Shown here: positions 35,423-43,982 of the stretch, piece after piece | Position numbering within the stretch: the stretch's first letter is position 1 | How the letters are laid out: each line of letters opens with the position of its first letter | From: Collinsella sp. | Lineage (GTDB): Bacteria; Actinomycetota; Coriobacteriia; Coriobacteriales; Coriobacteriaceae | Direction: 5' to 3' | DNA: 64,000 nt | Assembly: GCA_019424905.1 (NCBI GenBank) | Contig: JAHYYP010000003.1 | Coordinates: 1-64,000 of the forward strand | Position numbers and translations under genes: made by a program | Notes under the pieces: generated by a model | Told to the model about the DNA's origin: nothing | Seen by the model: the letters and a program-made list of their open reading frames with translations, nothing else | The model's database searches: none

Positions 35423-36253
35423 TTAATACTGCCACATGTGGTTGACGGGGCCGGAACCTTTGCCCATGTCAAAGCCGGCGGCGAGAGCGCCGGTTAGGTA
35501 GGCCTTGCCCGCGTTGACGGCATCGGCAAGATCCATGCCCTGGGCCAGCGCGCAGGCGATGGCGGACGAGAGCGTGCAGCCGGTGCCGTGCGTGTTGTCG
35601 GTCTCGATGCGCTTGTGGCGGAACCACGTGGTGAGTGGATCTCCCAGATGGTTGCCCTCGTCATCGAGTGGCGCGGGTTCGGCCAGTACATCGTTGGCCT
35701 CGTTGACAAGATGCCCACCCTTAACGAGGGATGCGCAACCAAAGCGGCGGGTGAGGAGCATGGCAGCATTTTGCTGCGTGCGCTCGGAGTCGACCTCGTA
35801 GTCGAGCAGGGCCATGGCCTCGGGAATATTGGGCGTGATAACCGTCGCTAGCGGGAACAGGCGGCGGGTGAGCGCCTCGGCGGCATCTTCGGCAATCAGC
35901 CGTGCGCCCGAGGTGGCTACCATGACGGGGTCGACGACCACGTTTGTCGCGTTCCAAGCGCTCAGGCGGTCGGCGATAACATCGATAATCTCGGCAGAGG
36001 AAACCATGCCAATCTTGACGGCGTTGGGGCGGATATCGTCAAAAACGGCATCGATCTGCGCCGCGACAATATCCGGGGAGATGTTCTGTACGGCGGTGAC
36101 GCCCAGGGTGTTCTGTGCGGTGATAGCGGTGATAGCCGTCTCGGCATACAGGCGGTGCGCCGTGATGGTCTTGATGTCGGCCTGAATGCCGGCGCCACCG
36201 CTGGAATCGGATCCTGCGATGGATAGAACGGCAGGTACCTTACTGCGATCCAT
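35423..36253 (-). CDS. thiD: Hydroxymethylpyrimidine/phosphomethylpyrimidine kinase
   Basis: A 276-residue ribokinase-fold kinase that phosphorylates HMP and HMP-P for thiamine synthesis. LSIAGSDSSGGAGIQADIKTI is the substrate-binding start, VVVDPVMVATSGARLI the central block, and THGTGCTLSSAIA the anion hole with the catalytic Asp region. AGGGAG is 6 bases before the ATG. It follows thiC on the same strand, 182 bases away. Confidence 0.96.
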   Translation of the reverse strand: MDRSKVPAVLSIAGSDSSGGAGIQADIKTITAHRLYAETAITAITAQNTLGVTAVQNISPDIVAAQIDAVFDDIRPNAVKIGMVSSAEIIDVIADRLSAWNATNVVVDPVMVATSGARLIAEDAAEALTRRLFPLATVITPNIPEAMALLDYEVDSERTQQNAAMLLTRRFGCASLVKGGHLVNEANDVLAEPAPLDDEGNHLGDPLTTWFRHKRIETDNTHGTGCTLSSAIACALAQGMDLADAVNAGKAYLTGALAAGFDMGKGSGPVNHMWQY

Positions 36254-36302
36254 GTTCGCTCCCTTGTTCGGTTGGAATCAAATGGGTCTATAAGCCAGCA
36301 TT

Positions 36303-36340
36303 ATAAAGATGCCCGGGCCGACTCTATGTCGAACCCGGGC
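36303..36340 (-). terminator. Hairpin between thiC and thiD
   Basis: Arms GCCCGGG and CCCGGGC (36311-36317, 36334-36340) with an inner GAC/GTC pair. On the minus strand it is followed by ATCTTTAT. It may end part of the thiC transcripts or only stabilise the 3' end. Confidence 0.5.
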
Positions 36341-36435
36341 GGGCGATGCAATCTTTACGCAAATGCAAGCAAATGTTCACACGTCAACAATTGACAGGCA
36401 CCAGCTCGCCGCCAGAAGCGGCCGCGGCGACAGGG

Positions 36436-37770
36436 CTAGTCCTCCATGCCGAGGTCGATCGTGGTGCCCTCGAAGATCTTGTTGACGGTGCGGACGGCGC
36501 ACATCTTGCCACACATGGTGCAAGTGCCCTCGGTGGCGGCGGGGGACTCCTCGTAGCGCTTCTTGCCCGTAACCGGGTCGAGCGCGCACTTCCACATGGC
36601 GTCCCAGTCGAGCTTGCGGCGTGCCTGGCCCATCTTGTCATCCATGTCGCGGGCGTGGGGCACCTTTTTGGCGATGTCGGCGGCGTGTGCGGCGATCTTG
36701 GTGGCCATGAGGCCGTCGAGCACATCCTGGGCGTTGGGCAGGCATAGGTGCTCTGCCGGTGTCACGTAGCACAGGAAGTCGGCACCGGAGCTGGCGGAGA
36801 TGGCGCCGCCGATGGCAGCGGTGATGTGGTCGTAACCAACGCCGATATCGGTCACCAGCGGCCCGAGCACATAGAACGGAGCATTGTGGCACAGGCGCTT
36901 CTGCAGTTTCATGTTGGCGGCGATCTCGTCGAGCGCCATGTGACCCGGGCCCTCGACCATGACCTGGACGCCGGCGGCCCAAGCGCGCTTGCACAGCTTG
37001 CCCAGCTCGATCATCTCAGCGGTCTCGGTGGCGTCGTTGGAGTCGTAGAGGCAGCCCGGGCGGCAGGAGTCGCCGAGCGAAATCGTCACGTCGTACTTGT
37101 GGCAAATCTCGAGCAACTCGTCGTAGAACTCATAGAACGGGTTCTCGTTACCGGTGACCTCCATCCAGCCAAACAGCAGTGAGCCGCCGCGGCTCACGAT
37201 GTTCATCAGGCGGCCGGTCTCCTTAAAGGTCTTGGTGACCGACTTGTTGATGCCGCAGTGAATGGTCATAAAGTCCACGCCGTCCTCGGCATGCGCGCGC
37301 ACGACTTCGAACAGGTCGTCCTTGGTGAGCTTGACCAGCGGCTTTTCCATGTAGCCGATGGCGTCGTACATGGGGACGGTGCCTACCATGAGCGGCGTCT
37401 CGTCGATGAGCTGCTGGCGGAACTGGCGCGTCTTGCCCGAGTTGGAGAGGTCCATGATGGCGTCGGCGCCAAAGTCCTCGGCGATCTTGACCTTCTTCCA
37501 TTCCTCGGCGGCATCGGCCTTGTCGCCCGAGATGCCCAAGTTCACGTTGACCTTGGTGGACAAGCCCTCACCGACGCCAAAGGCGCGCATGCCCTTTTTG
37601 ATGTGCACGATGTTGGCGGGAATGGCGATGCGGCCGTCGGCCACGCGCTCGCGGATGTACTCGGGGTCGCGATGCTCGCGCTCGGCGACCTCCTTCATCT
37701 GCGGTGTGATCTGCCCGGCGCGGGCGAAGTCGATTTGCGTGACGAGCTTGGGCTCGGTCTGTGTGCTCAT
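36436..37770 (-). CDS. thiC: Phosphomethylpyrimidine synthase ThiC
   Basis: A 444-residue radical SAM enzyme that rearranges aminoimidazole ribotide into HMP-P for thiamine. KVNVNLGISGD, DLSNSGKTRQFRQQ, FMTIHCGIN, SLGDSCRPG and EGPGHMALDEI are family blocks. The C-terminal cluster cysteines are 417, 420 and 424 (CTMCGKMC), spaced CX2CX3C rather than the CX2CX4C of E. coli ThiC. It lacks the long N-terminal domain of proteobacterial forms. The ATG at 37770 follows AGGGAG. A TPP riboswitch directly upstream supports thiC over a benzimidazole-synthesis paralogue. Confidence 0.94.
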   Translation of the reverse strand: MSTQTEPKLVTQIDFARAGQITPQMKEVAEREHRDPEYIRERVADGRIAIPANIVHIKKGMRAFGVGEGLSTKVNVNLGISGDKADAAEEWKKVKIAEDFGADAIMDLSNSGKTRQFRQQLIDETPLMVGTVPMYDAIGYMEKPLVKLTKDDLFEVVRAHAEDGVDFMTIHCGINKSVTKTFKETGRLMNIVSRGGSLLFGWMEVTGNENPFYEFYDELLEICHKYDVTISLGDSCRPGCLYDSNDATETAEMIELGKLCKRAWAAGVQVMVEGPGHMALDEIAANMKLQKRLCHNAPFYVLGPLVTDIGVGYDHITAAIGGAISASSGADFLCYVTPAEHLCLPNAQDVLDGLMATKIAAHAADIAKKVPHARDMDDKMGQARRKLDWDAMWKCALDPVTGKKRYEESPAATEGTCTMCGKMCAVRTVNKIFEGTTIDLGMED

Positions 37771-37779
37771 TGGCACGGC

Positions 37780-37870
37780 TCCCTTCGTTGGCATTACCCA
37801 TATCAGGTTTGCGGGTCAGGGCGGGCGCGCCCAGTCTCAGCCTGCCGTCTTGTCCTGCAAGCTCCCCGTT
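37780..37870 (-). promoter_or_regulatory. TPP riboswitch (THI element) of thiC
   Basis: Read on the minus strand, the leader has ACGGGGAGC, then GGCTGAGA, TGACCC, AACCTGAT and TAATGCCAACGAAGGGA, the ordered conserved pieces of the thiamine pyrophosphate aptamer. The last piece overlaps the AGGGAG ribosome binding site of thiC, which suggests control of translation start by sequestering that site. Confidence 0.95.
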
Positions 37871-37941
37871 TATGTGGTGGGCTCAAGTATAGCCTGAATG
37901 GGTACGATTGGGCCAACAAGCGTGCCTGTGGGGAGGCGAAC

Positions 37942-38457
37942 ATGGAAGACAAGCATCTATATCGAGAGACACAATGGGATGTATCGGCCGAGGAAAGCCG
38001 TGCGCACCATGGCCTTGTCGCGATTGGTTTTGCGGTGCTTGCCGTGTTGGTGATTGCCTTTTGTATTTGGACGTTCGGCGGTCGTGGCGGCGTCACCTGG
38101 GGGTTTGAAGCCGACGATGCCCTGCCGATTATGACCATGAAAGTTTCTGGTGGCAACACGGTTGCCGCACCGGGCGACTATTGGTATCCGCGCGACGAGT
38201 TTGTGCAGCTGCAGTTGAGCGGCGGGTCTATTCCGGGCGAAGAAATCGAACGCGTGACGTTTGATGAGGCACTCAAAACACTCATGGTGAAGCTCAAAGA
38301 TCAGGGCGATGTGCCCACGACCATGGATATCGCTCTGACGGAGTGGCGTCTGGAACCTCCGTCGGGCGTTACGGTATCCGACGTAGAGCACGTTAAGATT
38401 ACCTACCAAGATGGCTCGACGAGCGAGATTGCAAAGGCCGATGGCTTGGCGGAGTAA
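37942..38457 (+). CDS. Uncharacterised single-span membrane protein
   Basis: 171 residues: a charged N-terminus of about 24 residues, one membrane segment (GLVAIGFAVLAVLVIAFCIWTF), then an extracytoplasmic domain of about 120 residues with no motif known to me. GGGAGG is 5 bases before the ATG. It is a single gene, divergent from the thiC riboswitch and converging on yaaA. Confidence 0.75.
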   Translation: MEDKHLYRETQWDVSAEESRAHHGLVAIGFAVLAVLVIAFCIWTFGGRGGVTWGFEADDALPIMTMKVSGGNTVAAPGDYWYPRDEFVQLQLSGGSIPGEEIERVTFDEALKTLMVKLKDQGDVPTTMDIALTEWRLEPPSGVTVSDVEHVKITYQDGSTSEIAKADGLAE

Positions 38458-38480
38458 CGGGGTGTTTGGAAACGGCGGGC

Positions 38481-39290
38481 CTATAGTGCCTGCGCGTTCA
38501 TGAAAACCAGGGTGTTTTTGTCTGAAAGCTCGGGGATGTGCCGATAGCCGATATTGAATGCGGTAAGTTCGCTTGCATCCTCGAGCTTGTTTTCTGCCAT
38601 CCACCGCACCATGGAGCCGCGTGCCTTTTTGCTGGCGGTCGACTGTTGGATGGGCCTCCCGTTGCGGATGCCCTCGCCAAAGAGGCATGTGACGGCTGTG
38701 GCGTCGCCCGCGAGGTGGGGCAGAACGGCTTTGGCATACTCTACGCTGGCGAGGTTGACGATCGTGGTGTTTGAGCCTGCCGGGGCGATAGCCCGCGCGA
38801 GCTTATCGCTCCAAAATGCGTAGAGGTCTCGGGCACCGTCGACGACAAGCTTCGCGCCCATCTCCAGCCGATACGGTTCGACGGCATGAAAGGGACGAAC
38901 GCACCCGTAGAGGCCGGAGAGGATCCACAGATGGTCTTGCAGCCATGCGAGCTGCGCGGAATCCATCACCTCGGGTGCCATGCTCTGGTATTGAATGCCG
39001 TGATAGGACATGACGGCAGGGGAGAGGTGACGGGCGAGTGCGGGATTGTCGAGATCGCCGCTTTTCAGGATGGGCCCGAACTCATGCAGTGTGTTGAGGC
39101 AAGGTCCCAGCAGTTTGTCACTCACGTTCCACAGCGCCTGCAGGCCGCCGCTGCCTTCATTCCGCTCGATATCTAGCAGTGCGCGGTGGAGGCGAGCCGT
39201 CTCGCGCACAAAGGGTGGGATGCCCAGGACTTCAAAAGCATCTTGTGCCGCGCGCATTTGCTTGGCGGGCGAAATGATGACCTGCAGCAT
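38481..39290 (-). CDS. yaaA: Peroxide stress protein YaaA (DUF328/UPF0246)
   Basis: A 269-residue DUF328 protein. E. coli YaaA limits free iron and DNA damage under peroxide stress and binds DNA. MLQVIISPAKQM is the family start, LSGLYGCVRPFHAVEPYRLEMG the central signature, and RPIQQSTASKKARGSMVRWM the basic C-terminal block. The ATG at 39290 follows GAGGAGAG; a longer in-frame reading exists but lacks a ribosome binding site and starts in the upstream terminator. Confidence 0.93.
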   Translation of the reverse strand: MLQVIISPAKQMRAAQDAFEVLGIPPFVRETARLHRALLDIERNEGSGGLQALWNVSDKLLGPCLNTLHEFGPILKSGDLDNPALARHLSPAVMSYHGIQYQSMAPEVMDSAQLAWLQDHLWILSGLYGCVRPFHAVEPYRLEMGAKLVVDGARDLYAFWSDKLARAIAPAGSNTTIVNLASVEYAKAVLPHLAGDATAVTCLFGEGIRNGRPIQQSTASKKARGSMVRWMAENKLEDASELTAFNIGYRHIPELSDKNTLVFMNAQAL

Positions 39291-39308
39291 GGACTCTCCT
39301 CTGCCAAA

Positions 39309-39379
39309 AAAAGAAGTTGCGGTGGAATACGGTCTGTTTGGTCTATTGAAAGACCAAATCAATCCGTATTCCACCGCAA
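39309..39379 (-). terminator. Strong terminator of the M18 aminopeptidase gene
   Basis: Arms 39317-39332 and 39364-39379 pair perfectly over 16 bases. After a small internal loop, 39337-39344 pairs with 39351-39358. On the minus strand the stem is followed by CTTCTTTTTTTT. It separates the aminopeptidase gene from yaaA downstream. Confidence 0.88.
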
Positions 39380-39396
39380 GTTATGGGTGGGGTGGA

Positions 39397-40794
39397 TTAG
39401 GCGCGCTCGAGGAAGGCTTTGTAGCCGCGGTAGGCCTCGTAGATATCGGCCTTGTTGGCGACCTCCCACAGGGCGTGCATGGACAGGACGGCAACGCCGG
39501 AGTCGATGACGTTCATGCCGTACTTGGCCATGATGTAGGCGATGGTGCCGCCGCCACCAGCGTTGACGCGGCCGAGCTCGCAGGTCTGGAAGTCCACGCC
39601 GGCCTCGTCCATGATGTCGCGGACGAGGGCCACATACTCGGCGTCGGCGTCGTTAGAGCCGCCCTTGCCGCGGCTGCCCGTGTACTTGTTAAAGCACAGG
39701 CCGCGACCCATGAAGGCGGCGTTCTTGGTCTCGAACTTGCCGGCATAGCCCGGGTCGAAGCCGGCGGACACGTCGGAGGAGAGCATACGGCTGCGGGCGA
39801 GCGCGCGGCGCAGAGCCAGCGGGCTGTCCTCGCCGGCGAGCATCATGATCTCGGCGACGGTGTTCTCGAAGAAGCGACTCGTCATGCCGGTGGCACCCAC
39901 GGAACCGATCTCCTCCTTGTCGACGATGAGCGTGATGCTCGTGCGCTCCACGTTGGTGACGTTGATCTGGGCGAGCATGGAGGGGTAGGCACAGACGCGG
40001 TCGTCATGGCCATAGCCCAGAATCATGGAGCGGTCGAGGCCCATGTCGCGGGCGGGGCCGGCGGGCACGACCTCGATCTCGGCGGAGAGGAAGTCCTCCT
40101 CCTCGACGTCGTACTGCTCCTTGAGGATATCCAGGAACATCTGCTTGACGGGCTCCTTGGGGGCGTCCTTGTCGTCCTCATCGAACTTGACGGGACGGCC
40201 GCCCACGATCACGTCGAGGATCTCGGCGTCGACGGCGTCTTTGGCAGGCTTAGACATCTGCTCGCTCGAGAGATGGATCAGCAGGTCGGAGATGGTAAAG
40301 ACCGGATCGTCCGCCTTGTCGCCGATATTGATGTCGACGGTGGTACCGTCCTTTTTGCAGATGACGCCCACGAGTGCGAGCGGGGAGGCTACCCAGTGGT
40401 AGCTCTTGACGCCGCCGTAGTAGTGCGTGTCGAGATAAGCCATGTCGCCGGCCTCGAAGGCGGGGTTCTGCTTAAGGTCCAGGCGCGGCGAGTCCACGTG
40501 CGCGCCCAGGATGTTAAAGCCCTGCTCGAGCGGGGCGGTGCCCAGATTGACGAGCATAAGGTCCTTGCCGTGGTTAGCGGCATACACCTTGTCGCCTGCC
40601 TTAAGCTCGCGGCCTGCGGCGATTACGGTCTCCAGGTCGACGTATCCCGCCTCCTCGGCCATCTTGATGCCGGCCTTGACGCACAGGCGCTCGGTCTTGT
40701 TCTCACTCAAAAACTGCTTATAGCCGCGGCAAAGCTCCTCGAGCTCCTCGATTTGCTGTGGCGTGTACTTTTTCCATGCGCAGGGACGCTCCAT
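39397..40794 (-). CDS. M18 family aminopeptidase
   Basis: A 465-residue zinc aminopeptidase, the usual M18 length, forming large dodecamers in characterised members. The metal ligands lie in GAHVDSPRLDLK (His), DKEEIGSVGATG (Glu pair), and SMHALWEVANKAD (C-terminal His). RVNAGGGGTIAYIMAKYGM is also typical. The ATG at 40794 has AAAGGAG 8 bases upstream, so the longer open frame toward polA is ignored. It is divergent from polA. Confidence 0.93.
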   Translation of the reverse strand: MERPCAWKKYTPQQIEELEELCRGYKQFLSENKTERLCVKAGIKMAEEAGYVDLETVIAAGRELKAGDKVYAANHGKDLMLVNLGTAPLEQGFNILGAHVDSPRLDLKQNPAFEAGDMAYLDTHYYGGVKSYHWVASPLALVGVICKKDGTTVDINIGDKADDPVFTISDLLIHLSSEQMSKPAKDAVDAEILDVIVGGRPVKFDEDDKDAPKEPVKQMFLDILKEQYDVEEEDFLSAEIEVVPAGPARDMGLDRSMILGYGHDDRVCAYPSMLAQINVTNVERTSITLIVDKEEIGSVGATGMTSRFFENTVAEIMMLAGEDSPLALRRALARSRMLSSDVSAGFDPGYAGKFETKNAAFMGRGLCFNKYTGSRGKGGSNDADAEYVALVRDIMDEAGVDFQTCELGRVNAGGGGTIAYIMAKYGMNVIDSGVAVLSMHALWEVANKADIYEAYRGYKAFLERA

Positions 40795-40833
40795 GACGCA
40801 GGCTCCTTTCGGATCGATCGTGCTGGTTGATGT

Positions 40834-40868
40834 ACCGTGAGCCATCGTATCACGCGCGGGCTCACGGT
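40834..40868 (-). promoter_or_regulatory. Inverted repeat flanking a -10 box in the polA/M18 gap
   Basis: ACCGTGAGCC (40834-40843) pairs perfectly with 40859-40868. Between them, on the minus strand, is an extended -10, TGATACGAT (TACGAT at 40849-40844). This looks like an operator for the aminopeptidase gene, although no regulator is known. Confidence 0.4.
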
Positions 40869-40960
40869 GGCGGGGGAGCTTGATGTGAGGTGGCCGCGGG
40901 GCGGGGAGCGTGTAAACTGGAGTGAGCAAACCGTGCCCAGCCCAAAGCGAGGTATTCAAT

Positions 40961-43708
40961 ATGTCTGACAAGCGCCGCACCTTTGCCGTTATCGACGGCA
41001 ACTCGCTCATGCATCGCGCCTTCCACGCCGTGCCGCCGACCATGAACGCGCCGGACGGTCGCCCCACCAACGCGATCTTTGGCTTTCTGAACATGTTTCT
41101 CAAGATGATCGATGCCTTTAACCCCGACGGCGTCGTCGTGGCGTTTGACAAGGGTAAACCGCGCGTGCGCATGGAGATGCTGCCGCAGTATAAGGCGCAA
41201 CGCCCGCCCATGGACCCCGATCTGCATGCGCAGTTCCCTATGATTAAGGAGCTGCTCGCCGCGCTCAACGTGCCGATTCTGCAGTCCGAAGGCTGGGAAG
41301 GCGATGACATCCTGGGAACCATGGCGCGCCTGGGTGAAGAGGCCGGCTGCGACATGCTACTGGTGACCGGCGACCGCGACATGTATCAACTCGTGACCGA
41401 GCACGTCAACGTGGTCTCGACCCGCAAGGGCCTGTCCGACGTGGCGATTATGACGCCCGAGAGCGTGGACGACCTGTATCACGGCATTACGCCGGCGCTC
41501 GTGCCCGATTTTTACGGTCTAAAGGGCGATACGTCCGACAACATCCCCGGTGTACCGGGCATCGGTCCCAAAAAGGCGAGTGCGCTCATTGCGAAGTACG
41601 GTAGCCTGGACGAAGTCATCGCGCATGCCGATGAGGTCAAGGGCAAGATGGGCGAGAACCTGCGTGCACACATCGATGACGCACTACTGAGCCGCAAGGT
41701 TGCGACAATTCGCACCGATGCGCCCGTCGAGCTCGACTTTGAGGCGACGTCCTTCCCGGCGTTTTCTGCCGACGAAGTGTCCGCGGCGCTGGGTACGCTT
41801 GGTATCACCGCCATGCAGAACCGTTTCTTGGCGCTGATCGGCGGCGAGGGCGGGACTGCTGCCTCCAGTGTGTTTGAGATACCTGCTATGGTTCGCGCAG
41901 CCGCCGGCGATGCCGACGCGCTTGGTGCCGTTGCGGCTGAGGTCTCCCGCGCGATTGATGCCGGCGAGTGGGTCGCCGCCGTGGTGGACGACGACAAGGA
42001 AGAGGGCGCGCTCTTTGGGCTGACGCGCACGCTGTGGTTGGCGACGTCCAAGGGCCTGTTCGCGCTCGAGGAGGGCGACAGCTGTGCGGCGGCTGAGGTT
42101 GAGGGCTTCAACTTCGCTCACGGTGTGATCGCCGGCGTGCTTGCGCGCCTGTTTATGGAGGGCCGCGTGGCGAGCCCGGATACGAAAGCGCTGCTGCACG
42201 AGCTTTCGCCCATCGATTCTTCTGAGCCCGAGCTCATGGATCCGCTCGCTGCCGATTCCACGCGTATCTTCGATACCGTGGTCGCTGCCTATCTGCTGGA
42301 TTCCGATCGCTCCGAGTTCGATGAGGCATATCTGGCCGATACCTATCTGCAGATGGCGTTGCCTGCGGCGCGCGGTGCAGAGGGTGCTGGTGAGGACGCT
42401 CCGGCGCCTGCCGCCCGTACTGCGGCTCTGACGCTGGCGCTCGTGGCGCCGTTGCGCGAGTGCATGGCCCGTGAGAACGCCGCCAACGTGTTCGATGGCA
42501 TCGAGATGCCGCTCGTTCCGGTACTTGCCAAGATGGAGCGCGCGGGCATGCTCGTGGACCCCGACCGCCTGCACAGTCTGTCCGAGGGTCTGGCGACCCA
42601 GATCACCGAGGTCGAACGAAGCATTCGCGACCTTGCCGGTGACGAGACCTTTAACATCGGCAGCCCCATGCAACTTTCGCATGTGCTCTTTGATGTGATG
42701 GGCCTTCCGACCAAGGGTCTCAAAAAGACCAAGCGCGGTTACTATTCGACCAATGCCAAGGTACTGAGTGATCTTGCCCGTGACCACGAGATTGTTCGTT
42801 TGATCTTAGACTGGCGCGAGAAGTCCAAGATCAAGTCAACCTATCTGGACACGTTGGGCCCGCTGCGCCGCGGTGACGGTCGTGTGCACACCACGTACAA
42901 CCAGACCATCACCGCGACGGGGCGTCTGTCTTCGAGCGACCCTAATCTGCAAAACATTCCGACGCGCTCGGAGCTGGGGCGTACCGTCAAGACGGCGTTT
43001 TCGGCAGGCGAGGGAAGCGTCTTTTTGGCGGTGGACTACTCGCAGATCGAGCTGCGTCTGCTGGCACATCTCTCGGGTGACGAGCACTTGGTGCGCGCCT
43101 TTAACGAGGGCGAGGACTTCCATGCCGAGACGGCGGCGCGCGTGTTTGGTGTGCCGGTGTCCGAGGTAACGCCCGACCTGCGCAGTCGCGCCAAGGCCGT
43201 GAACTTTGGCATCGTGTATGGCCAGCAGGCCTACGGCCTGTCGCAGTCGCTGCATATCTCGATGGCCGAGGCGCGCGACATGATCGACCGCTACTACGAG
43301 GCCTACCCGGGCGTGCGTACGTTCCTCGACAACGTGGTGGCGCGCGCCAAGCAGACGGGCTACGCCGAGACCATGTATGGCCGCAGACGCCATATTCCCG
43401 AGCTCAAGGCCAAAAACCCGCAACTCCGCGGCTTTGGCGAGCGCACGGCCATGAACCATCCCATGCAGGGCACCGCAGCAGACATCATCAAGATCGCCAT
43501 GGCCCGCGTAAGTCGTCGCCTGGAAGAAGAAGGCTTTGCCGCCCACATGATCCTGCAAGTGCACGACGAACTGGACTTTGAGTGCCCCATCGACGAAGTC
43601 GAGCGCCTAACCACCATGGTCCGCGACGTCATGGAGCACGTAGTGGACCTCCGCGTTCCCCTAATCGCCGAAGCCAGCACCGGCATAACCTGGGCCGATG
43701 CCAAGTAA
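40961..43708 (+). CDS. polA: DNA polymerase I
   Basis: A 915-residue repair and lagging-strand polymerase. The N-terminal 5'-3' exonuclease (about 1-290) opens FAVIDGNSLMHRAFHAVPP. The middle region (about 310-500) has diverged and shows no clear proofreading acidic residues, as in several Gram-positive Pol I enzymes. The polymerase domain has motif A DYSQIELRLL (Asp692), the O-helix RSRAKAVNFGIVYG, and motif C HDELDFE (Asp869). The ATG at 40961 follows GCGAGG. It faces the aminopeptidase gene. Confidence 0.97.
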   Translation: MSDKRRTFAVIDGNSLMHRAFHAVPPTMNAPDGRPTNAIFGFLNMFLKMIDAFNPDGVVVAFDKGKPRVRMEMLPQYKAQRPPMDPDLHAQFPMIKELLAALNVPILQSEGWEGDDILGTMARLGEEAGCDMLLVTGDRDMYQLVTEHVNVVSTRKGLSDVAIMTPESVDDLYHGITPALVPDFYGLKGDTSDNIPGVPGIGPKKASALIAKYGSLDEVIAHADEVKGKMGENLRAHIDDALLSRKVATIRTDAPVELDFEATSFPAFSADEVSAALGTLGITAMQNRFLALIGGEGGTAASSVFEIPAMVRAAAGDADALGAVAAEVSRAIDAGEWVAAVVDDDKEEGALFGLTRTLWLATSKGLFALEEGDSCAAAEVEGFNFAHGVIAGVLARLFMEGRVASPDTKALLHELSPIDSSEPELMDPLAADSTRIFDTVVAAYLLDSDRSEFDEAYLADTYLQMALPAARGAEGAGEDAPAPAARTAALTLALVAPLRECMARENAANVFDGIEMPLVPVLAKMERAGMLVDPDRLHSLSEGLATQITEVERSIRDLAGDETFNIGSPMQLSHVLFDVMGLPTKGLKKTKRGYYSTNAKVLSDLARDHEIVRLILDWREKSKIKSTYLDTLGPLRRGDGRVHTTYNQTITATGRLSSSDPNLQNIPTRSELGRTVKTAFSAGEGSVFLAVDYSQIELRLLAHLSGDEHLVRAFNEGEDFHAETAARVFGVPVSEVTPDLRSRAKAVNFGIVYGQQAYGLSQSLHISMAEARDMIDRYYEAYPGVRTFLDNVVARAKQTGYAETMYGRRRHIPELKAKNPQLRGFGERTAMNHPMQGTAADIIKIAMARVSRRLEEEGFAAHMILQVHDELDFECPIDEVERLTTMVRDVMEHVVDLRVPLIAEASTGITWADAK

Positions 43709-43741
43709 AGACATACCAACAACCCCAAAGTAACCAAAACA

Positions 43742-43775
43742 GAAGGGGGCTCCTTGCCAACAAGGAGCCCCCTTC
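43742..43775. terminator. Bidirectional terminator after polA
   Basis: A 15-base perfect stem (43742-43756 with 43761-43775) and CCAA loop. T-rich sequence follows on the minus strand (TGTTTTGG); on the plus strand the tail is short (ATTCC). Confidence 0.7.
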
Positions 43776-43841
43776 ATTCCAAACTATCAGCCAAGTATCC
43801 AGACGCCAAGACGCCATCCATGCGGCAAGCAAGTCACCGCA

Positions 43842-43971
43842 GGACCTGGCCGGGCGACGCGGGTAAGTTTTTCGTAGATTCCGCACGAGCCGAAGGCCAC
43901 TTAATGTGGCCTTCGAGCGAGCCCAGGACCTGACCGAACGAAAAACTTACCCGCGTCGCCCGGCCAGGTCC
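43842..43971. repeat. 130-base element with perfect 34-base inverted ends
   Basis: Arms 43842-43875 and 43938-43971 are exact reverse complements. Inside, CGAAGGCCAC (43891-43900) pairs with 43906-43915 around TTAAT. The element has no coding capacity and begins 11 bases past the stop of the HAD gene. It resembles a MITE or REP-type element, or a giant 3' hairpin. No flanking target duplication is obvious. Confidence 0.8.
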
Positions 43972-43982
43972 GACAGGTTGCG

